Shown one piece after another: positions 1 to 10,880 of a stretch of DNA of 64,000 nt (position 1 is its first letter; each line of letters opens with the position of its first letter). The stretch covers positions 310,001 through 374,000 of the forward strand of contig NZ_SHNO01000001.1 in assembly GCF_026262645.1 (NCBI RefSeq), read 5' to 3'. The DNA comes from Candidatus Marimicrobium litorale (GTDB lineage: Bacteria; Pseudomonadota; Gammaproteobacteria; Pseudomonadales; Halieaceae). A program made the translations under genes and the position numbers. The notes beneath the pieces were generated by a model. It was given only the letters and a program-made list of their open reading frames with translations, had not been told where the DNA came from and made no database searches.

Positions 1-2
1 AG

Positions 3-122
3 ATTCGCAACACCGAAATCGCGGAAGAGTTAGCGCTGCCGCCAGTGAAGATTCACTGCTCGGTGCTGGCTGAGGATGCAATCAAAGCCGCCGTGAAGGA
101 TTTGAGAGACAAAAAGGGTTAG
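3..122 (+). CDS. iscU: IscU scaffold protein, C-terminal end (partial)
   Basis: The window opens inside a reading frame that ends in TAG at 120-122. The 39 visible residues contain a Cys in the context KIHCSVLAEDAI and end in DLRDKKG, the usual C-terminus of the IscU Fe-S scaffold. In this family that Cys is the last of three cluster-binding cysteines. It lies 6 nt before iscA, in the standard iscU-iscA-hscB-hscA-fdx-iscX order. The start is outside the window, so length and the other ligands cannot be checked. Confidence 0.9.
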   Translation: MRNTEIAEELALPPVKIHCSVLAEDAIKAAVKDLRDKKG

Positions 123-128
123 TGTGCT

Positions 129-452
129 ATGGGTGTATCGCTGACAGAATCGGCGGCGCAGCATGTCGCTGGCCAATTGACTTCACGTGGAAAGGGGTTG
201 GGTATTCGTTTAGGCGTTACCACCTCGGGATGTTCCGGCATGGCCTATGTGCTGGAGTTTGTCGACGAGCTTCAAAACGAAGATCGGGTATTTGAGGATT
301 TCGGCGTCAAGGTTTTTATCGACCCCAAGAGTCTGGTCTACCTGGAAGGCACGGAGTTGGACTTCGTGAAAGAGGGGTTGAACGAGGGCCTTCAGTTCCG
401 CAACCCAAACGTCTCCGCTGAGTGTGGTTGTGGGGAGAGTTTCACCGTCTAG
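129..452 (+). CDS. iscA: IscA A-type Fe-S carrier protein
   Basis: This 107-residue protein has the usual A-type carrier length. It shows the three conserved cysteines, C35 in [10 protein letters not shown] and C99 and C101 in ECGCGESF. Family members bind iron or Fe-S clusters through these and pass them to apoproteins such as [4Fe-4S] enzymes. ATG at 129 follows the iscU stop by 6 nt. Its place between iscU and hscB supports IscA rather than ErpA or SufA. Confidence 0.95.
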   Translation: MGVSLTESAAQHVAGQLTSRGKGLGIRLGVTTSGCSGMAYVLEFVDELQNEDRVFEDFGVKVFIDPKSLVYLEGTELDFVKEGLNEGLQFRNPNVSAECGCGESFTV

Positions 453-469
453 GGTGTGAGACCCCCACA

Positions 470-1009
470 ATGTCCCAGGCAGAATTCCAGCGCAATTACT
501 TCGAGCTTTTCGACCTCCCGGTCGGTTTTGAGGTCGACCAGCAGCAGTTGGGGACACGCTATCGACAGGCACAGGGCGAGTTGCACCCCGATCGTTATGC
601 TGGGGCCTCAGCGCATGAGCAAAGACTGGCGGTGCAATACTCGGCTCTGATAAATCAGGCGTATGCCACCCTTCGGACACCGCTGAGTCGGGCGATTTAT
701 CTGCTGGAGCTGCGAGGTATCAGCCAGCAGGAGTTGACCAGCCAGCCGGTGGATGGAGCATTTCTTATCATGCAGATGGAGTTGCGCGAAAAATTGGAGA
801 CCAGTGCTGATCTCATGGATCCGGAGCCGGTGCTGGAGCATCTCATTGCTGAAATCAGTCAGGACATCGCCGCGGAGCAGGCTCGATTCGGCAGTTCCTG
901 GGTGGCGGAAGAATTCACGCGTGCATCAAGCGCTTGTATCAAGATGCAGTATCTAGACAAACTGCTGCGGGAAGCTGAGCAAACAGAAGCAAACCTGTTG
1001 GAGAAATAG
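470..1009 (+). CDS. hscB: HscB J-domain co-chaperone
   Basis: The 179-residue protein starts at ATG 470. An upstream in-frame GTG at 422 overlaps iscA and adds 16 unrelated residues, so it was rejected. An N-terminal J domain carries the HPD motif at residues 39-41 ([10 protein letters not shown]), followed by a helical C-terminal domain. HscB delivers IscU carrying a nascent cluster to the chaperone HscA and stimulates its ATPase. It sits directly before hscA with a 5-nt gap. Confidence 0.95.
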   Translation: MSQAEFQRNYFELFDLPVGFEVDQQQLGTRYRQAQGELHPDRYAGASAHEQRLAVQYSALINQAYATLRTPLSRAIYLLELRGISQQELTSQPVDGAFLIMQMELREKLETSADLMDPEPVLEHLIAEISQDIAAEQARFGSSWVAEEFTRASSACIKMQYLDKLLREAEQTEANLLEK

Positions 1010-1014
1010 CGTTC

Positions 1015-2895
1015 ATGGCGTTACTACAGATCGCCGAGCCCGGGCAGTCGCCCATGCCGCACCAGGTCAAACGGGCGATTGGAATCGACTTGGGTACAAC
1101 CAACTCGCTGGTGGCAACCCTGCGCGGTGGTCGCCCCGTTGCGTTGCCCGATGAGGCGGGATCGGTCATGCTTCCCTCCGTGGTGAACTATTCATCCGGG
1201 GCTGCGCGGGTGGGCGAAACGGCTGTTGCCCTTGCGGCGCAGTATCCTGCTGACACTCTCATGTCGATCAAGCGTTTCATGGGGCGGGGCAGAGAGGACG
1301 CGGCGTCGGATGCGGCTCGATCCCATTATCAGCTCGCCGCTGGTAGCGAGGGCCTTGTGCGCTTCAGCACCAGCGCCGGCGATTTGAGTCCGATAGAGGT
1401 CTCAGCCGATATTCTGCGTGAATTGCACAAGCGCGCGGTCTCAACCGTGGGTGGCGAAATCGATGGCGCGGTGATCACCGTGCCCGCCTATTTCGACGAG
1501 CCCCAAAGGCAGGCGACGAAGGATGCGGCCACCTTGGCGGGACTGAAAGTACTGCGCCTGTTGAACGAGCCCACGGCGGCGGCGGTTGCCTATGGCCTGG
1601 ACAGTGCGGAAGAGGGTGTAATTGCAATCTATGACCTTGGCGGTGGCACCTTCGATATTTCTATTCTGCGTCTGTATGAGGGCGTATTCGAGGTGCTTGC
1701 GACCGGGGGAGATACGGCGCTTGGGGGTGATGACCTCGATGCAGTTATTGCTGAATGGGTGGTGCAGCAGAGTGGCGATCCCGAACTCGCCGGCGGGCAG
1801 TTCCGGCAGTTACTGGCCGCTTCCCGTCGCGCCAAAGAACAGTTGAGTGATGCCGACAGTGTCGCGCTTGATCTGACGGGGGTGTTGCCCGCCGGTGGCA
1901 GTATCACTGTCTCCCGCGAAACCCTGGAAACACTGATACATCCGATGATTAAACGAACTCTGCGGGCCTGCCGCCAGTGTCTGCGAGATGCTGATATCGA
2001 GGGTGGGGTAGACAATGTGGTGATGGTCGGCGGTTCCACCCGTGTTCCCTTGGTGAGAGAGGTCGTGGGTGACTTTTTCAAGCGGGCGCCATTGACCGAC
2101 ATCGATCCGGATCAGGTGGTGGCGATGGGCGCCGCCATCCAGGCCGATATACTGGTTGGTAACCGGCCTGAGGGTGATTTGTTATTGCTCGATGTTATTC
2201 CGTTGTCCCTGGGTCTGGAGACGATGGGTAGCATGGTGGAGAAGATCGTACCCCGTAACACCACGATTCCCGCCAGCCGAGCGCAGGAGTTTACGACTTA
2301 CAAGGATGGGCAGACTGCGTTGGCGCTGCATATCGTGCAGGGTGAACGCGAGATGGTGAGTGACTGCCGGTCCCTTGCCCACTTTGAGCTGCGCGGAATT
2401 CCCCCCATGGTGGCGGGCGCGGCTCGAATACGGGTAACGTTTCAGGTTGATGCCGATGGCTTGCTCAACGTTGAAGCGCGAGAAGAAGTGACTGGCGCAC
2501 AGGCCAGTATTACCGTAAAGCCTTCCTTCGGTTTGAGTGATGATCAGATCACTGAGATGCTGCAGGCCTCTTTTACGTTTGCTGACGAGGATATGCAGTC
2601 CCGTCAGTTGGCGGAGCAGCGCCTTTCGGCCTGGCAGTTATTGGAGGGTCTGAAATCCGCATTAGAGGTTGACGGGGATGCGCTGCTGAGCCCTGCGGAG
2701 CGGGATGAGCTAAGCGATCAGATGACGCGGCTGCAGGCATTGATCGAAAGCGACGATGCGGATGCTATTCGGCAGAAAACCGATGCCTTAGGGCGTCGCA
2801 GCGAGGCGTTCGCCACCCGAAGAATGGATCGGAGCATTCGCGAGGCGCTGGCTGGTGTGTCACTCGATGCACTCGATGAAGAGGCGAAGCAATGA
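1015..2895 (+). CDS. hscA: HscA, specialised Hsp70 for Fe-S cluster transfer
   Basis: This 626-residue Hsp70 has the phosphate-binding motif GIDLGTTNS at residues 23-31, the [13 protein letters not shown] segment and [12 protein letters not shown], typical of the actin-like ATPase domain. A substrate-binding domain follows ([19 protein letters not shown]). The length and neighbours identify HscA rather than DnaK. It recognises the LPPVK segment of IscU, which is visible in the partial iscU here (ALPPVKIHC). Its stop overlaps the fdx start by 4 nt, which suggests translational coupling. Confidence 0.96.
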   Translation: MALLQIAEPGQSPMPHQVKRAIGIDLGTTNSLVATLRGGRPVALPDEAGSVMLPSVVNYSSGAARVGETAVALAAQYPADTLMSIKRFMGRGREDAASDAARSHYQLAAGSEGLVRFSTSAGDLSPIEVSADILRELHKRAVSTVGGEIDGAVITVPAYFDEPQRQATKDAATLAGLKVLRLLNEPTAAAVAYGLDSAEEGVIAIYDLGGGTFDISILRLYEGVFEVLATGGDTALGGDDLDAVIAEWVVQQSGDPELAGGQFRQLLAASRRAKEQLSDADSVALDLTGVLPAGGSITVSRETLETLIHPMIKRTLRACRQCLRDADIEGGVDNVVMVGGSTRVPLVREVVGDFFKRAPLTDIDPDQVVAMGAAIQADILVGNRPEGDLLLLDVIPLSLGLETMGSMVEKIVPRNTTIPASRAQEFTTYKDGQTALALHIVQGEREMVSDCRSLAHFELRGIPPMVAGAARIRVTFQVDADGLLNVEAREEVTGAQASITVKPSFGLSDDQITEMLQASFTFADEDMQSRQLAEQRLSAWQLLEGLKSALEVDGDALLSPAERDELSDQMTRLQALIESDDADAIRQKTDALGRRSEAFATRRMDRSIREALAGVSLDALDEEAKQ

Positions 2896-3230
2896 CCAGG
2901 ATTGTTGTATTACCCCATGAAAGTCTCTGTCCCGAGGGCGCGGTGTTTGAGGCCGAGCCCGGCGAGAGTATCTGTCGCTCGCTGCTGCGCAACGATATAG
3001 AGATTGAACATGCCTGTGAAATGTCCTGCGCTTGCACCACCTGTCATGTCATTGTGCGGGAGGGCTATGCGTCTCTGGAAGAGCCCGACGAACTGGAAGA
3101 TGATTACCTCGATAAAGCGTGGGGCCTTGAGCCTGACTCACGGCTCAGTTGCCAGGCTATCGTAGCGGAGGAGGAACTGGTTGTAGAGATTCCCCGCTAT
3201 ACGATTAACATGGTTTCAGAGCAGCACTGA
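2892..3230 (+). CDS. fdx: ISC-type [2Fe-2S] ferredoxin
   Basis: The 112-residue ferredoxin shows the adrenodoxin-type ligand pattern C42, C48, C51 ([12 protein letters not shown]) and C87 (RLSCQAIV). In the isc system it supplies electrons for cluster assembly on IscU. ATG at 2892 overlaps the end of hscA by 4 nt. The chain is acidic around residues 62-75, as is usual for this family. Confidence 0.96.
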   Translation: MTRIVVLPHESLCPEGAVFEAEPGESICRSLLRNDIEIEHACEMSCACTTCHVIVREGYASLEEPDELEDDYLDKAWGLEPDSRLSCQAIVAEEELVVEIPRYTINMVSEQH

Positions 3231-3242
3231 CGGAGGCCGCTG

Positions 3243-3437
3243 ATGCAGTGGACAGATGTTACCGATATAGCGATTGAGTTATTTGAGTCGCACCCGGACG
3301 TAGACCCTCTGGCGATCAATTTTGTGGATCTGCGTAAACATGTCATGGCGTTGCAGGAATTTGACGATAACCCTGATCGTTGTGGTGAGAAGATTCTCGA
3401 GGCAATTCAGGCCGCGTGGATTGAGGAGAGGGACTGA
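3243..3437 (+). CDS. iscX: IscX, small acidic Fe-S assembly modulator
   Basis: This acidic 64-residue protein matches the IscX/YfhJ family in size and sequence, for example SHPDVDPLAINFVDLRKHV and the C-terminal IQAAWIEERD. IscX binds IscS and iron and tunes the rate of cluster assembly. A strong ribosome-binding site (ggagg) lies upstream of the ATG. It is the usual last gene of the isc operon, and a 240-nt gap follows. Confidence 0.93.
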   Translation: MQWTDVTDIAIELFESHPDVDPLAINFVDLRKHVMALQEFDDNPDRCGEKILEAIQAAWIEERD

Positions 3438-3677
3438 GCTGCGAGTGTGCTCACAGTACCCCGCCCTCGAGGGAAAAATAGTCCAGCACGGCTGCCCGCT
3501 CAGGGGTCCTGCGGCGTGCGAATCTGCCCTGTGCTGGCCCCGTTTCCCCGTTCTGAATGTAAGCTGCTGAAATAAAAGAAAAAGAATATGCCCGGTAAGT
3601 CCTCAGGCAGGTGAAACGGTGTGCTAAAGCCCGTATAATGCCGCGCTTTCTATTGTATGCTTTTTGGGAGACAAACC
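3438..3677 (+). promoter_or_regulatory. isc/ndk intergenic region with ndk promoter
   Basis: A consensus -10 box TATAAT lies at 3634-3639, with a weaker -35 box gtgaaa at 3611-3616 and 17-nt spacing. This places a start near 3646, about 30 nt before the ndk ATG. Further upstream, ccagcac near 3483 and gtgctgg near 3532 could pair across a long loop. That is only a weak candidate for an isc terminator because no T-run follows. Confidence 0.6.
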
Positions 3678-4109
3678 ATGGCTGTTGAACGTACTCTGTC
3701 CATCCTCAAGCCGGATGCCGTCGGCAAGAATATTATTGGCAAGATTTACTCGCGTTTTGAGAGCAACGGACTGCGTATCGTTGGCTCCAAGATGCTGCGT
3801 CTGAGTGATCAGGTGGCCGGCGGGTTCTATGCGGAGCACGAGGGCCGCCCTTTTTATCCGGCCCTGATCGAGTTTATGACTTCAGGTCCTGTTGTTGTGC
3901 AGGTGTTGGAGGGCGATTCCGCGATCGCAAAAAACCGGGAGCTCATGGGCGCCACTAATCCCGAGGAAGCCGCAGAGGGTACGATTCGCTCGGACTTCGC
4001 TGCCTCTATCGATGCCAACGCTGTGCATGGTTCGGACTCTGCCGCATCCGCCGCTCGCGAAATCGCTTACTTTTTCGCCGCCAGCGAGATTTGCGATCGC
4101 CCTGAATAG
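3678..4109 (+). CDS. ndk: Nucleoside diphosphate kinase
   Basis: The 143-residue enzyme transfers phosphate from ATP to nucleoside diphosphates through a phosphohistidine. The active-site motif NAVHGSDS gives H117, and the N-terminal [12 protein letters not shown] is diagnostic. The start is ATG 3678, preceded by gggag. An in-frame ATG at 3657 would add seven residues and is less likely. It heads the housekeeping run that extends to der, 8 nt before rlmN. Confidence 0.97.
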   Translation: MAVERTLSILKPDAVGKNIIGKIYSRFESNGLRIVGSKMLRLSDQVAGGFYAEHEGRPFYPALIEFMTSGPVVVQVLEGDSAIAKNRELMGATNPEEAAEGTIRSDFAASIDANAVHGSDSAASAAREIAYFFAASEICDRPE

Positions 4110-4117
4110 GCCTCCTC

Positions 4118-5272
4118 ATGACGGTGAACTCTGGCACTATCGAGTCTGACGCGAGTAAGGTCCCTGTGAATCTTATGGGACTGACGCGCGATCAGATGGA
4201 GCAGTTTTTTGAAGATATGGGTGAGAAACGTTTTCGCGCCCAGCAGGTGCTGAAGTGGATTCATCACGCGGGCATTACCCAAATCGAGGAGATGTCCAAT
4301 CTTGGCAAGGCTCTGCGAGAGAAATTGATGCTGGTGGCCGAGGTGCGCCCTCCGGAAATTGTGAGTCAACAGGATTCCAGTGATGGCACACGCAAGTGGG
4401 CAATTCGGGTTGATGGGGGCGGTCTCGTTGAGACGGTGCTTATTCCAGCGGGTAATCGCGCCACTCTTTGTGTCTCCTCACAGGTGGGATGTAGCCTCGA
4501 TTGTTCTTTTTGTTCAACCGGTAAGCAGGGATTTCAGCGCGACCTGAGCGCGGCTGAAATTATTGGCCAAGTCTGGGTGGCAATCAAATCCTACGATGCG
4601 TTCCAGTCAGGTAATGAACGCACCGTGACTAACGTGGTCATGATGGGTATGGGTGAGCCCCTTTTGAATTTTGATAACGTGGTGGCGGCGATGGAGCTCA
4701 TGATGGAGGACCTGGCCTATGGCCTGTCAAAGCGCCGAGTGACCCTCAGCACATCGGGTGTTGTTCCGGCCCTCGATCGACTGGCCGAAGTAAGCGAGGT
4801 GTCACTGGCGGTCTCATTGCACGCACCCAACGACGAATTGCGTAATGAACTGGTGCCGATAAATCGAAAATACCCCATTGAGATACTGCTGGAAAGCTGC
4901 CGCAATTATATGGCTGCTCAGAAAGACAAGAGTCGAGTGGTCACAGTGGAGTACACGCTCATCGCCGGGGTGAACGACCACCCGGAGCAGGCCCGGGAGC
5001 TAGCGAATCTACTGCGGGATTTCCCCTGTAAGATCAATTTGATCCCGTTCAATCCGTTCTCGCTGTCCGATTATCGACGTCCCAGCGGGAACGCGGTGTC
5101 GCGCTTCTGGCAAGTGCTGGTCGATGCGGGCTATATTGTGACGATAAGAACAACCCGAGGCGATGATATCAGCGCGGCGTGTGGTCAACTGGTAGGAAAT
5201 GTGGTCGATCGAACGGGTCGCAGCGGCCGCTACCGGGCGGGCCGCGAAGCAGAAATAATTACAGCGGGGTAG
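4118..5272 (+). CDS. rlmN: Dual-specificity RNA methyltransferase RlmN
   Basis: This 384-residue radical SAM enzyme methylates C2 of A2503 in 23S rRNA and of A37 in some tRNAs. The cluster motif CxxxCxxC is at C125, C129 and C132 ([12 protein letters not shown]). The family's extra catalytic cysteines are C118 (TLCVSSQ) and the C-terminal one in SAACGQL. It sits after ndk and before pilF, the usual order in non-enteric gammaproteobacteria. Confidence 0.97.
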   Translation: MTVNSGTIESDASKVPVNLMGLTRDQMEQFFEDMGEKRFRAQQVLKWIHHAGITQIEEMSNLGKALREKLMLVAEVRPPEIVSQQDSSDGTRKWAIRVDGGGLVETVLIPAGNRATLCVSSQVGCSLDCSFCSTGKQGFQRDLSAAEIIGQVWVAIKSYDAFQSGNERTVTNVVMMGMGEPLLNFDNVVAAMELMMEDLAYGLSKRRVTLSTSGVVPALDRLAEVSEVSLAVSLHAPNDELRNELVPINRKYPIEILLESCRNYMAAQKDKSRVVTVEYTLIAGVNDHPEQARELANLLRDFPCKINLIPFNPFSLSDYRRPSGNAVSRFWQVLVDAGYIVTIRTTRGDDISAACGQLVGNVVDRTGRSGRYRAGREAEIITAG

Positions 5273-5274
5273 AC

Positions 5275-6066
5275 ATGGCCAGGCGTTTAAGCGTGAACAG
5301 TGTTCGTGGGGTGTTGCTCGTGATGCTGCTGGCGAGCGTGTCCCTAGCTGGATGCATTCGCACAACCCAGAGTGTATTCACCGAGGAAGCCTCTCCTGAA
5401 AAGGCGTTGCAGGAGCGCGTTGCTTTGGCGCGGCAGTATATCGGGGACGGCAATTGGGAAGCTGCCAAGCGTAATCTCAAGCTGGCAAAAGAGATAAATC
5501 CCAATAGCCCTGAAGTGCACGAGGCTTTCGCCCTTATCTATTGGCGCACCGGCGAATATGAGATGGCAGAGGAAAGCTTTAAAGACGCCATCCGAATGAA
5601 GAAAAATTTTTCGCGTTGCCGAAACAACTATGCGGCGTTCCTTTACAGCCAAGAGCGTTATGAGGAGGCAGAAAAGCAACTGGTTTATGTGGTTCAAGAC
5701 ACATTGTTTGACGCCAGGCCGTTGGCATTTGCCAATCTCGGACTCTGTCGCCTGCGGTTGTTCGACACGCAGGGTGCCGAAGAAGCCTTCGTCCGTGCGT
5801 TGTCGATGGATAGGACCAACACAATTGCACTGTTTGAGCTTGCGAGGATTCGCTATGAGGCCCAGGATTACGTAACAGCAATTCAGTTTTACGACACGTT
5901 TCGTAACGTTTCGCGGCGGCAGACCGCACCCGGATTGTTGCTGGGAATCCAGTTAGCGCAGCAGACAGGGGATAGGGATGCGGAGGCGAGCTATGCACTG
6001 GCTCTTGGCAATCTATTCCCTGCTTCCCCTGAATATCAGGCCTACAGGCGGACCGTGGGTCAGTGA
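5275..6066 (+). CDS. pilF: Type IV pilus biogenesis TPR lipoprotein PilF/PilW
   Basis: The 263-residue protein starts at ATG 5275. A longer frame from 5179 overlaps rlmN and lacks a signal, so it was rejected. A lipoprotein signal ends at the lipobox LAGC (C27), so it is probably anchored in the outer membrane. The mature part is a run of tetratricopeptide repeats (GNWEAAKRNLKLAKEINPNS and similar). PilF/PilW pilots assembly of the PilQ secretin. Its position between rlmN and rodZ matches pilF in Pseudomonas-like genomes. Confidence 0.92.
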   Translation: MARRLSVNSVRGVLLVMLLASVSLAGCIRTTQSVFTEEASPEKALQERVALARQYIGDGNWEAAKRNLKLAKEINPNSPEVHEAFALIYWRTGEYEMAEESFKDAIRMKKNFSRCRNNYAAFLYSQERYEEAEKQLVYVVQDTLFDARPLAFANLGLCRLRLFDTQGAEEAFVRALSMDRTNTIALFELARIRYEAQDYVTAIQFYDTFRNVSRRQTAPGLLLGIQLAQQTGDRDAEASYALALGNLFPASPEYQAYRRTVGQ

Positions 6067-6539
6067 TAGACGGTGCAACACAACTTGATGCGTTTAATAC
6101 GCCCGGCCTTTTGCTCAAGGCTGCCCGCGAACGGCAGGGTTATTCAGAGCGAGAGGCGGCTGATAGACTTAACCTGATGCCCGATTACGTTGGCATCATT
6201 GAGCGCGATGAGTACCAGTCACTGCGCAGCCCGTCGTTTGCCAGAGGCTACGTCAGAGCCTATTGTCGTATGCTGGAGCTGGACGAATCCCTTTTGCTGT
6301 CGCTATTTGACGAGCTGCAGGGCAGCAGCTCAGAGGTGACGAAGCGTATAGAAACCCAGTCGCTGCAGTTGCACCGCACTGGAAAAGGTGTCGTCATTGG
6401 CTTGGGGATACTGTTCCTGCTGGTGCTGGCATTATGGTGGTGGGGCAAAGAGTCGTCAGCGGAGCCTGCCTCTGCAGTTTCTAAGTTATCAATGTACCCG
6501 GTCGATACTGCATCGCGGGTCGCGGGAGATTCAATATGA
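6063..6539 (+). CDS. rodZ: Short RodZ-like helix-turn-helix membrane protein
   Basis: This 158-residue protein begins at GTG 6063, overlapping pilF by 4 nt. Residues about 12-85 form the RodZ-type HTH domain ([19 protein letters not shown], then [11 protein letters not shown]). A single membrane helix spans about 109-127. RodZ links MreB filaments to the elongation machinery and controls rod shape. Usual RodZ proteins are about 300 residues or more with a periplasmic DUF4115 domain. Here only about 30 residues follow the membrane helix, and the stop overlaps the ispG start, so the periplasmic domain is absent. Confidence 0.85.
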   Translation: MIDGATQLDAFNTPGLLLKAARERQGYSEREAADRLNLMPDYVGIIERDEYQSLRSPSFARGYVRAYCRMLELDESLLLSLFDELQGSSSEVTKRIETQSLQLHRTGKGVVIGLGILFLLVLALWWWGKESSAEPASAVSKLSMYPVDTASRVAGDSI

Positions 6540-7663
6540 AGGCGGATTCGCCGATAAAACGCCGCACCTCCCGGCAGATTTTTGTGGGTGATGTTCCGGT
6601 AGGGGGCGACGCACCTATCAGTGTGCAGAGCATGACCAATACCGATACCTGCGACGTCAAGGCGACAGTGGCTCAGGTACGCGCCATTGCCGATGCCGGC
6701 GCTGATATTGTGCGGATATCGGTTCCGACAATGGATGCGGCCGAGGCCTTCCGGCAGATAAGGGCGCAGGTCACGGTACCTCTGGTAGCCGATATTCATT
6801 TTGATCACAAAATTGCGCTTAAGGTAGCGGAGTATGGCGTCGATTGCCTGCGCATCAACCCGGGTAATATTGGGCGCGATGAAAAAGTGCGTGCAGTTAT
6901 CGACAGCGCGAGAGACAAGGGTATCCCGATACGTATAGGCGTAAATGCGGGCTCACTGAGCAAGGAGCTGCAACGCAAATACGGTGAGCCTACGCCAGAG
7001 GCACTGTTGGAATCGGCCATGCACCATGTCGACATTCTTGACAAGTTTAATTACCCCGACTTCAAGGTCAGCGTAAAAGCATCCGAGGTATTCATGGCAG
7101 TGGCTGCTTACCGCCTGTTGGCGAAGGAAATTGACCAGCCCTTGCATCTCGGAATTACCGAGGCTGGCGGACTACGCGGTGGCACGGTCAAATCCTCTGT
7201 GGGTCTGGGTATGCTGCTAATGGATGGTATTGGCGATACTATTCGTGTCTCGCTCGCTGCAGATCCGGTGGAAGAGGTCAAGGTGGGCTTTGATATTCTC
7301 AAGAGCCTTAAACTGCGCGCAAATGGCATTAACTTTATAGCCTGCCCCAGTTGTTCGCGGCAGAATTTTGACGTCGTGGGCACTATGAATGAACTGGAGC
7401 AGCGACTTGAGGATATCCGTACGCCGATGGATGTTGCGGTTATTGGTTGTATTGTGAACGGTCCGGGCGAGGCGCGTGAGGCCGATATAGGACTCACGGG
7501 CGCGACGCCGAGCAACCTGATCTATGTGGACGGCGAGCCCGACCACAAAATCAGTAATGCGGATTTCATCGATCATCTCGAGGATGTAATTCGCAATCGG
7601 GCAAGGCAGCTGGAGCAGACGCGCGAGGAACAGGAAGAGCAACTGATCGCGCGGTCCGATTGA
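6536..7663 (+). CDS. ispG: IspG, HMBPP synthase of the MEP pathway
   Basis: This 375-residue [4Fe-4S] enzyme makes 4-hydroxy-3-methylbut-2-enyl diphosphate from the cyclic MEcPP intermediate. The cluster ligands C270, C273 ([11 protein letters not shown]) and C305, and the catalytic E312 (GCIVNGPGE), are all present. It depends on Fe-S supply from the isc system upstream. ATG 6536 overlaps the rodZ stop. Its presence shows that the organism makes isoprenoids by the MEP route. Confidence 0.97.
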   Translation: MKADSPIKRRTSRQIFVGDVPVGGDAPISVQSMTNTDTCDVKATVAQVRAIADAGADIVRISVPTMDAAEAFRQIRAQVTVPLVADIHFDHKIALKVAEYGVDCLRINPGNIGRDEKVRAVIDSARDKGIPIRIGVNAGSLSKELQRKYGEPTPEALLESAMHHVDILDKFNYPDFKVSVKASEVFMAVAAYRLLAKEIDQPLHLGITEAGGLRGGTVKSSVGLGMLLMDGIGDTIRVSLAADPVEEVKVGFDILKSLKLRANGINFIACPSCSRQNFDVVGTMNELEQRLEDIRTPMDVAVIGCIVNGPGEAREADIGLTGATPSNLIYVDGEPDHKISNADFIDHLEDVIRNRARQLEQTREEQEEQLIARSD

Positions 7664-7684
7664 AATGGCGGATCGAACACTGGA

Positions 7685-8965
7685 GTGGATGTGAGTAAAT
7701 TGACGGCTATTCGGGGCATGAACGATATTCTCCCGGAAGAGACACCGTGCTGGCAGCACCTGGAGCGCACTGTGTCGCACGTTCTGGCGAGCTACGGTTA
7801 TGGCGAGATACGCCTGCCGCTGGTGGAAAAAACGGCATTGTTCAAGCGCTCGATTGGTGAAGTCACTGATATCGTTGAGAAAGAGATGTATACCTTCAAC
7901 GATCGTAATGAGGACAGCATGACGCTGCGGCCGGAGGGGACGGCCGGCTGCGTGCGGGCCGCGATTCAGCAGGGATTGTTGTCTACAACATGCAGGCTTT
8001 GGTACACGGGCCCCATGTTCCGATATGAGCGTCCGCAGAAAGGACGTCAGCGCCAGTTTCACCAAATTGGAGTAGAGTCCTTCGGTGTACCAACGCCCGA
8101 TATGGATGCTGAGCTGATTATCATTTGTGCCCGACTTTGGCGCGAACTTGGCATTGCGGACAGTGTTCGACTGGAAATCAATTCTATAGGCAGCACTGAG
8201 TCCCGAGCGATTTATCGGGCCGCGCTGGTGGCTTACCTTGAAAAAAATGTCAGCGCGCTCGATGAGGACAGCAAACGCCGATTGAAAACCAACCCGCTGC
8301 GCATCCTCGATAGCAAAAATGCGGACACGCAGACACTGCTGGAGGGCGCGCCGTCACTCAGTGATTATCTGGATCAGGAATCAGAGGCAGATTTCCATCG
8401 GTTGCAGCAATTACTGAACGAGGTGGGCGTTAAATTTGTGGTAAACGAGCGTCTGGTGCGCGGACTCGATTATTACAATAAGACGGTGTTTGAGTGGGTG
8501 ACTGATCAGTTGGGGGCCCAGGGCACGGTCTGCGCGGGTGGGCGCTATGATGGTCTGGTGGAACAGCTGGGTGGCAAAGCGGTATCCGCTGTGGGCTTCG
8601 CCATGGGAATAGAGCGTTTGGTATTGCTCATGAAAGAGCTTGACGTGGTGATTCCCCGGGCGGCTGTCGATATTTATGTGGTCGCTGCCGGCGAGAAGGC
8701 CGAGTGTGTTGCGCTGGCAGCAACCGAGCGATTGCGCTCTGCACTGTCGGATCTTTGCATCGTGCTGCATGCAGGTGCTGGCAGTTTCAAGAGCCAGATG
8801 AAACGCGCGGACAAGAGTGGTGCTCGAGTGGCGTTGATCTGGGGCGAAAACGAGGTAGCGGCGCAATCGGCTATCGTAAAGCAGCTGCGCGATGGAAAGG
8901 GCGAGCAGAGTGCCATTCCCATAGCGGAATTGGAAAAGACAGTGCGGTCCATATTCGGGCCCTGA
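7685..8965 (+). CDS. hisS: Histidyl-tRNA synthetase
   Basis: The 426-residue class II synthetase shows motif 2 ([12 protein letters not shown]), the HisRS signatures [12 protein letters not shown] and GGRYDGL, motif 3 (GFAMGIERL) and a C-terminal anticodon-binding domain. The start is GTG 7685. A second GTG at 7691 is better placed relative to the ggag at 7682, so translation may begin two codons later. It follows ispG as in most gammaproteobacteria. Confidence 0.96.
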   Translation: MDVSKLTAIRGMNDILPEETPCWQHLERTVSHVLASYGYGEIRLPLVEKTALFKRSIGEVTDIVEKEMYTFNDRNEDSMTLRPEGTAGCVRAAIQQGLLSTTCRLWYTGPMFRYERPQKGRQRQFHQIGVESFGVPTPDMDAELIIICARLWRELGIADSVRLEINSIGSTESRAIYRAALVAYLEKNVSALDEDSKRRLKTNPLRILDSKNADTQTLLEGAPSLSDYLDQESEADFHRLQQLLNEVGVKFVVNERLVRGLDYYNKTVFEWVTDQLGAQGTVCAGGRYDGLVEQLGGKAVSAVGFAMGIERLVLLMKELDVVIPRAAVDIYVVAAGEKAECVALAATERLRSALSDLCIVLHAGAGSFKSQMKRADKSGARVALIWGENEVAAQSAIVKQLRDGKGEQSAIPIAELEKTVRSIFGP

Positions 8966-8983
8966 AAGAGTAATAGAGGATAA

Positions 8984-9700
8984 ATGGCAGTGGACGAATA
9001 CCGTACAGATGATGAACAACTGGATGCCTTGCGCCGCTGGTGGAGCGAAAATGGCAAGTCTCTCGCGGTGGCCGTAGTCACGGCGGTCGCTCTCAGCTTT
9101 GGCTGGCAGACCTGGCAAGCCAGTGAAGAGCAGAATTTGGCGCAAGCGTCGGATATCTATCAGGCCCTGTTGCGTAATATCAGCATCGGTGCGCCGGCAG
9201 ACGAGAGCAGCAAGTACGCTGATGAATTGATTAACGATTACGCTGAAACAACCTACGCGCAGTTTGCTGCGTTTCACTTGGCGGCGATAGCTGTTGGGAT
9301 GGATAAGCTGCCGGAAGCTGAGCGTCAGTTGCGTTGGGTGCTAAAGCATGCAGCGAAAGGCAGCGATAGCGCACAGTTGGCGGAGCTGCGTCTGGCGCGT
9401 GTTCTGGGAGCGTCTGGGCAGACTGAAAAATCGCTGGCTATTCTGCAAGGCGGTGCAGACGGGCATTTTGCGGCGGCGTATGCGGCAGCTGAGGGCGATG
9501 TGTTGTTGACCGCAGGCCGAAATGATGAGGCGCGCCTGGCTTACCAAAAAGCGATGGCTCTGGGCGGGATAGAGGGCAGTGCCTCGAGTAGCGTGAGCCA
9601 GAAGTTACAGAGTCTGATGCCCGCTGCTGTCTTGAATGATGTCCCGGTTGCAGTGGAGACAGTCGATGAGACCGAGAATCAACCTGGTCAGGGGGAATAG
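8984..9700 (+). CDS. yfgM: YfgM, ancillary SecYEG translocon protein
   Basis: This 238-residue protein has a short cytoplasmic N-terminus (DEQLDALRRWWSENGKS), one membrane helix at about residues 24-44, and a periplasmic TPR-like domain. In E. coli YfgM associates with SecYEG and PpiD. A clear agagga ribosome-binding site lies before ATG 8984. It sits between hisS and bamB, the standard location. Confidence 0.93.
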   Translation: MAVDEYRTDDEQLDALRRWWSENGKSLAVAVVTAVALSFGWQTWQASEEQNLAQASDIYQALLRNISIGAPADESSKYADELINDYAETTYAQFAAFHLAAIAVGMDKLPEAERQLRWVLKHAAKGSDSAQLAELRLARVLGASGQTEKSLAILQGGADGHFAAAYAAAEGDVLLTAGRNDEARLAYQKAMALGGIEGSASSSVSQKLQSLMPAAVLNDVPVAVETVDETENQPGQGE

Positions 9701-9701
9701 C

Positions 9702-10880
9702 ATGATGAGGCCGATAACGCAGAGACTTCTTGTTGTAATCTTTCTCTTAGGGCTGTCCGGTTGCAGCACGATTTCGGGATGGTTCAGCTCAGACGATGAT
9801 GATGCCACGGCGCCTGCGGCACTTGTCGATATCGATGAGACCGTCGCGATCGACAAGTTGTGGTCGGAGGGTGTGGGCAATGGGCAGGGAAGTGGTTTTT
9901 ACCGTATTCGCCCTACTATTGACGGCGACACGATTTATATCGCCTCGGCAGAAGGAGAGGTGATGGCCATTGACCGTGTCGATGGCGATGTGGTTTGGGA
10001 TGTCGAACTGGAATCGACCTTGTCGGGCGGTGTCGGTGTATGGGAAGAAGGCCTCTTTATCGGCAGCAGTGAGGGCGTAGTAATCAAGCTGGACTCCGCC
10101 ACTGGAGCGCAGTTGTGGACAACAGCCCTGCGAGGAGAAATTCTTTCACCGCCACAGAGCAATGGACGGGTAGTAGTCGCGCAGACTTACGATGGTAAGT
10201 TACAAGGCCTGGACTTTGACACAGGCGAGCTACTCTGGGTTTATGACAGTAACGTGCCGGTTCTTACTATCAGGGGTACCAGCACCCCCATTGTGGACAA
10301 CGATCGAGTATACGCCGGTTTTGCTAATGGCCGCGTGCTGGCCTTTGACATTAATTCCGGTGCGGTCGTGTGGGAGGTGCGAATTGCTATCCCCAGGGGT
10401 CGCTCCGAGATTGAGAGAATAGTTGATATCGACGGTTCGATGGAGCTCGCCGGAGGCACCCTTTACGCGGCCAGCTACCAGGGCAATGTAGTGGCGATCG
10501 ATGCGCGCAGTGGTCGTAGGTTGTGGCAGCAGAAGGCATCGTCATACTCGGGTGTGTCTCAGAGTTTTGGTAACGTATATGTGGCCGATGCTGATGGCGC
10601 GCTCTCTGCATACTTGCGCACTGGTCAGGGCCTGCGGTGGACCCAGGACGCGCTGGCTTATCGGGAATTATCGCGGCCCACGCCAGTCGGCGGCTATGTG
10701 GCGGTTGCCGACGTTGAGGGGTATCTGCATATACTCTCTGTGGCTGACGGTACGTTTGTAGGGCGCATTAAAGTCGATAGCGCCGGTGTGCGCGCAGACA
10801 TGCAAAGTGTTGATAACGTGATATACGTATTCGGAAATAGTGGTGACCTGGTTGCGTATGAGATCACAGCTGACCCTTGA
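9702..10880 (+). CDS. bamB: BamB, beta-propeller lipoprotein of the BAM complex
   Basis: The 392-residue lipoprotein starts at ATG 9702 after gggggaa. The lipobox LSGC places the lipidated Cys at residue 21. The mature part is a PQQ-type beta-propeller with repeated blades such as [15 protein letters not shown] and [13 protein letters not shown]. BamB assists BamA in outer-membrane protein assembly. An upstream in-frame ATG at 9636 overlaps yfgM and lacks a signal. Its stop overlaps the der start. Confidence 0.96.
   Translation: MMRPITQRLLVVIFLLGLSGCSTISGWFSSDDDDATAPAALVDIDETVAIDKLWSEGVGNGQGSGFYRIRPTIDGDTIYIASAEGEVMAIDRVDGDVVWDVELESTLSGGVGVWEEGLFIGSSEGVVIKLDSATGAQLWTTALRGEILSPPQSNGRVVVAQTYDGKLQGLDFDTGELLWVYDSNVPVLTIRGTSTPIVDNDRVYAGFANGRVLAFDINSGAVVWEVRIAIPRGRSEIERIVDIDGSMELAGGTLYAASYQGNVVAIDARSGRRLWQQKASSYSGVSQSFGNVYVADADGALSAYLRTGQGLRWTQDALAYRELSRPTPVGGYVAVADVEGYLHILSVADGTFVGRIKVDSAGVRADMQSVDNVIYVFGNSGDLVAYEITADP

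Noticed and set aside
6063-6539. Frameshifted full-length rodZ
   Set aside because: ispG begins at the rodZ stop, so no downstream coding sequence remains that a frameshift could have separated.
7217-8065. 282-codon minus-strand frame across ispG and hisS
   Set aside because: It crosses the boundary of two confident genes on the other strand and resembles no protein family.
8411-9277. 288-codon minus-strand frame opposite hisS and yfgM
   Set aside because: It is antisense to two clear housekeeping genes, with no known domain and no ribosome-binding site.
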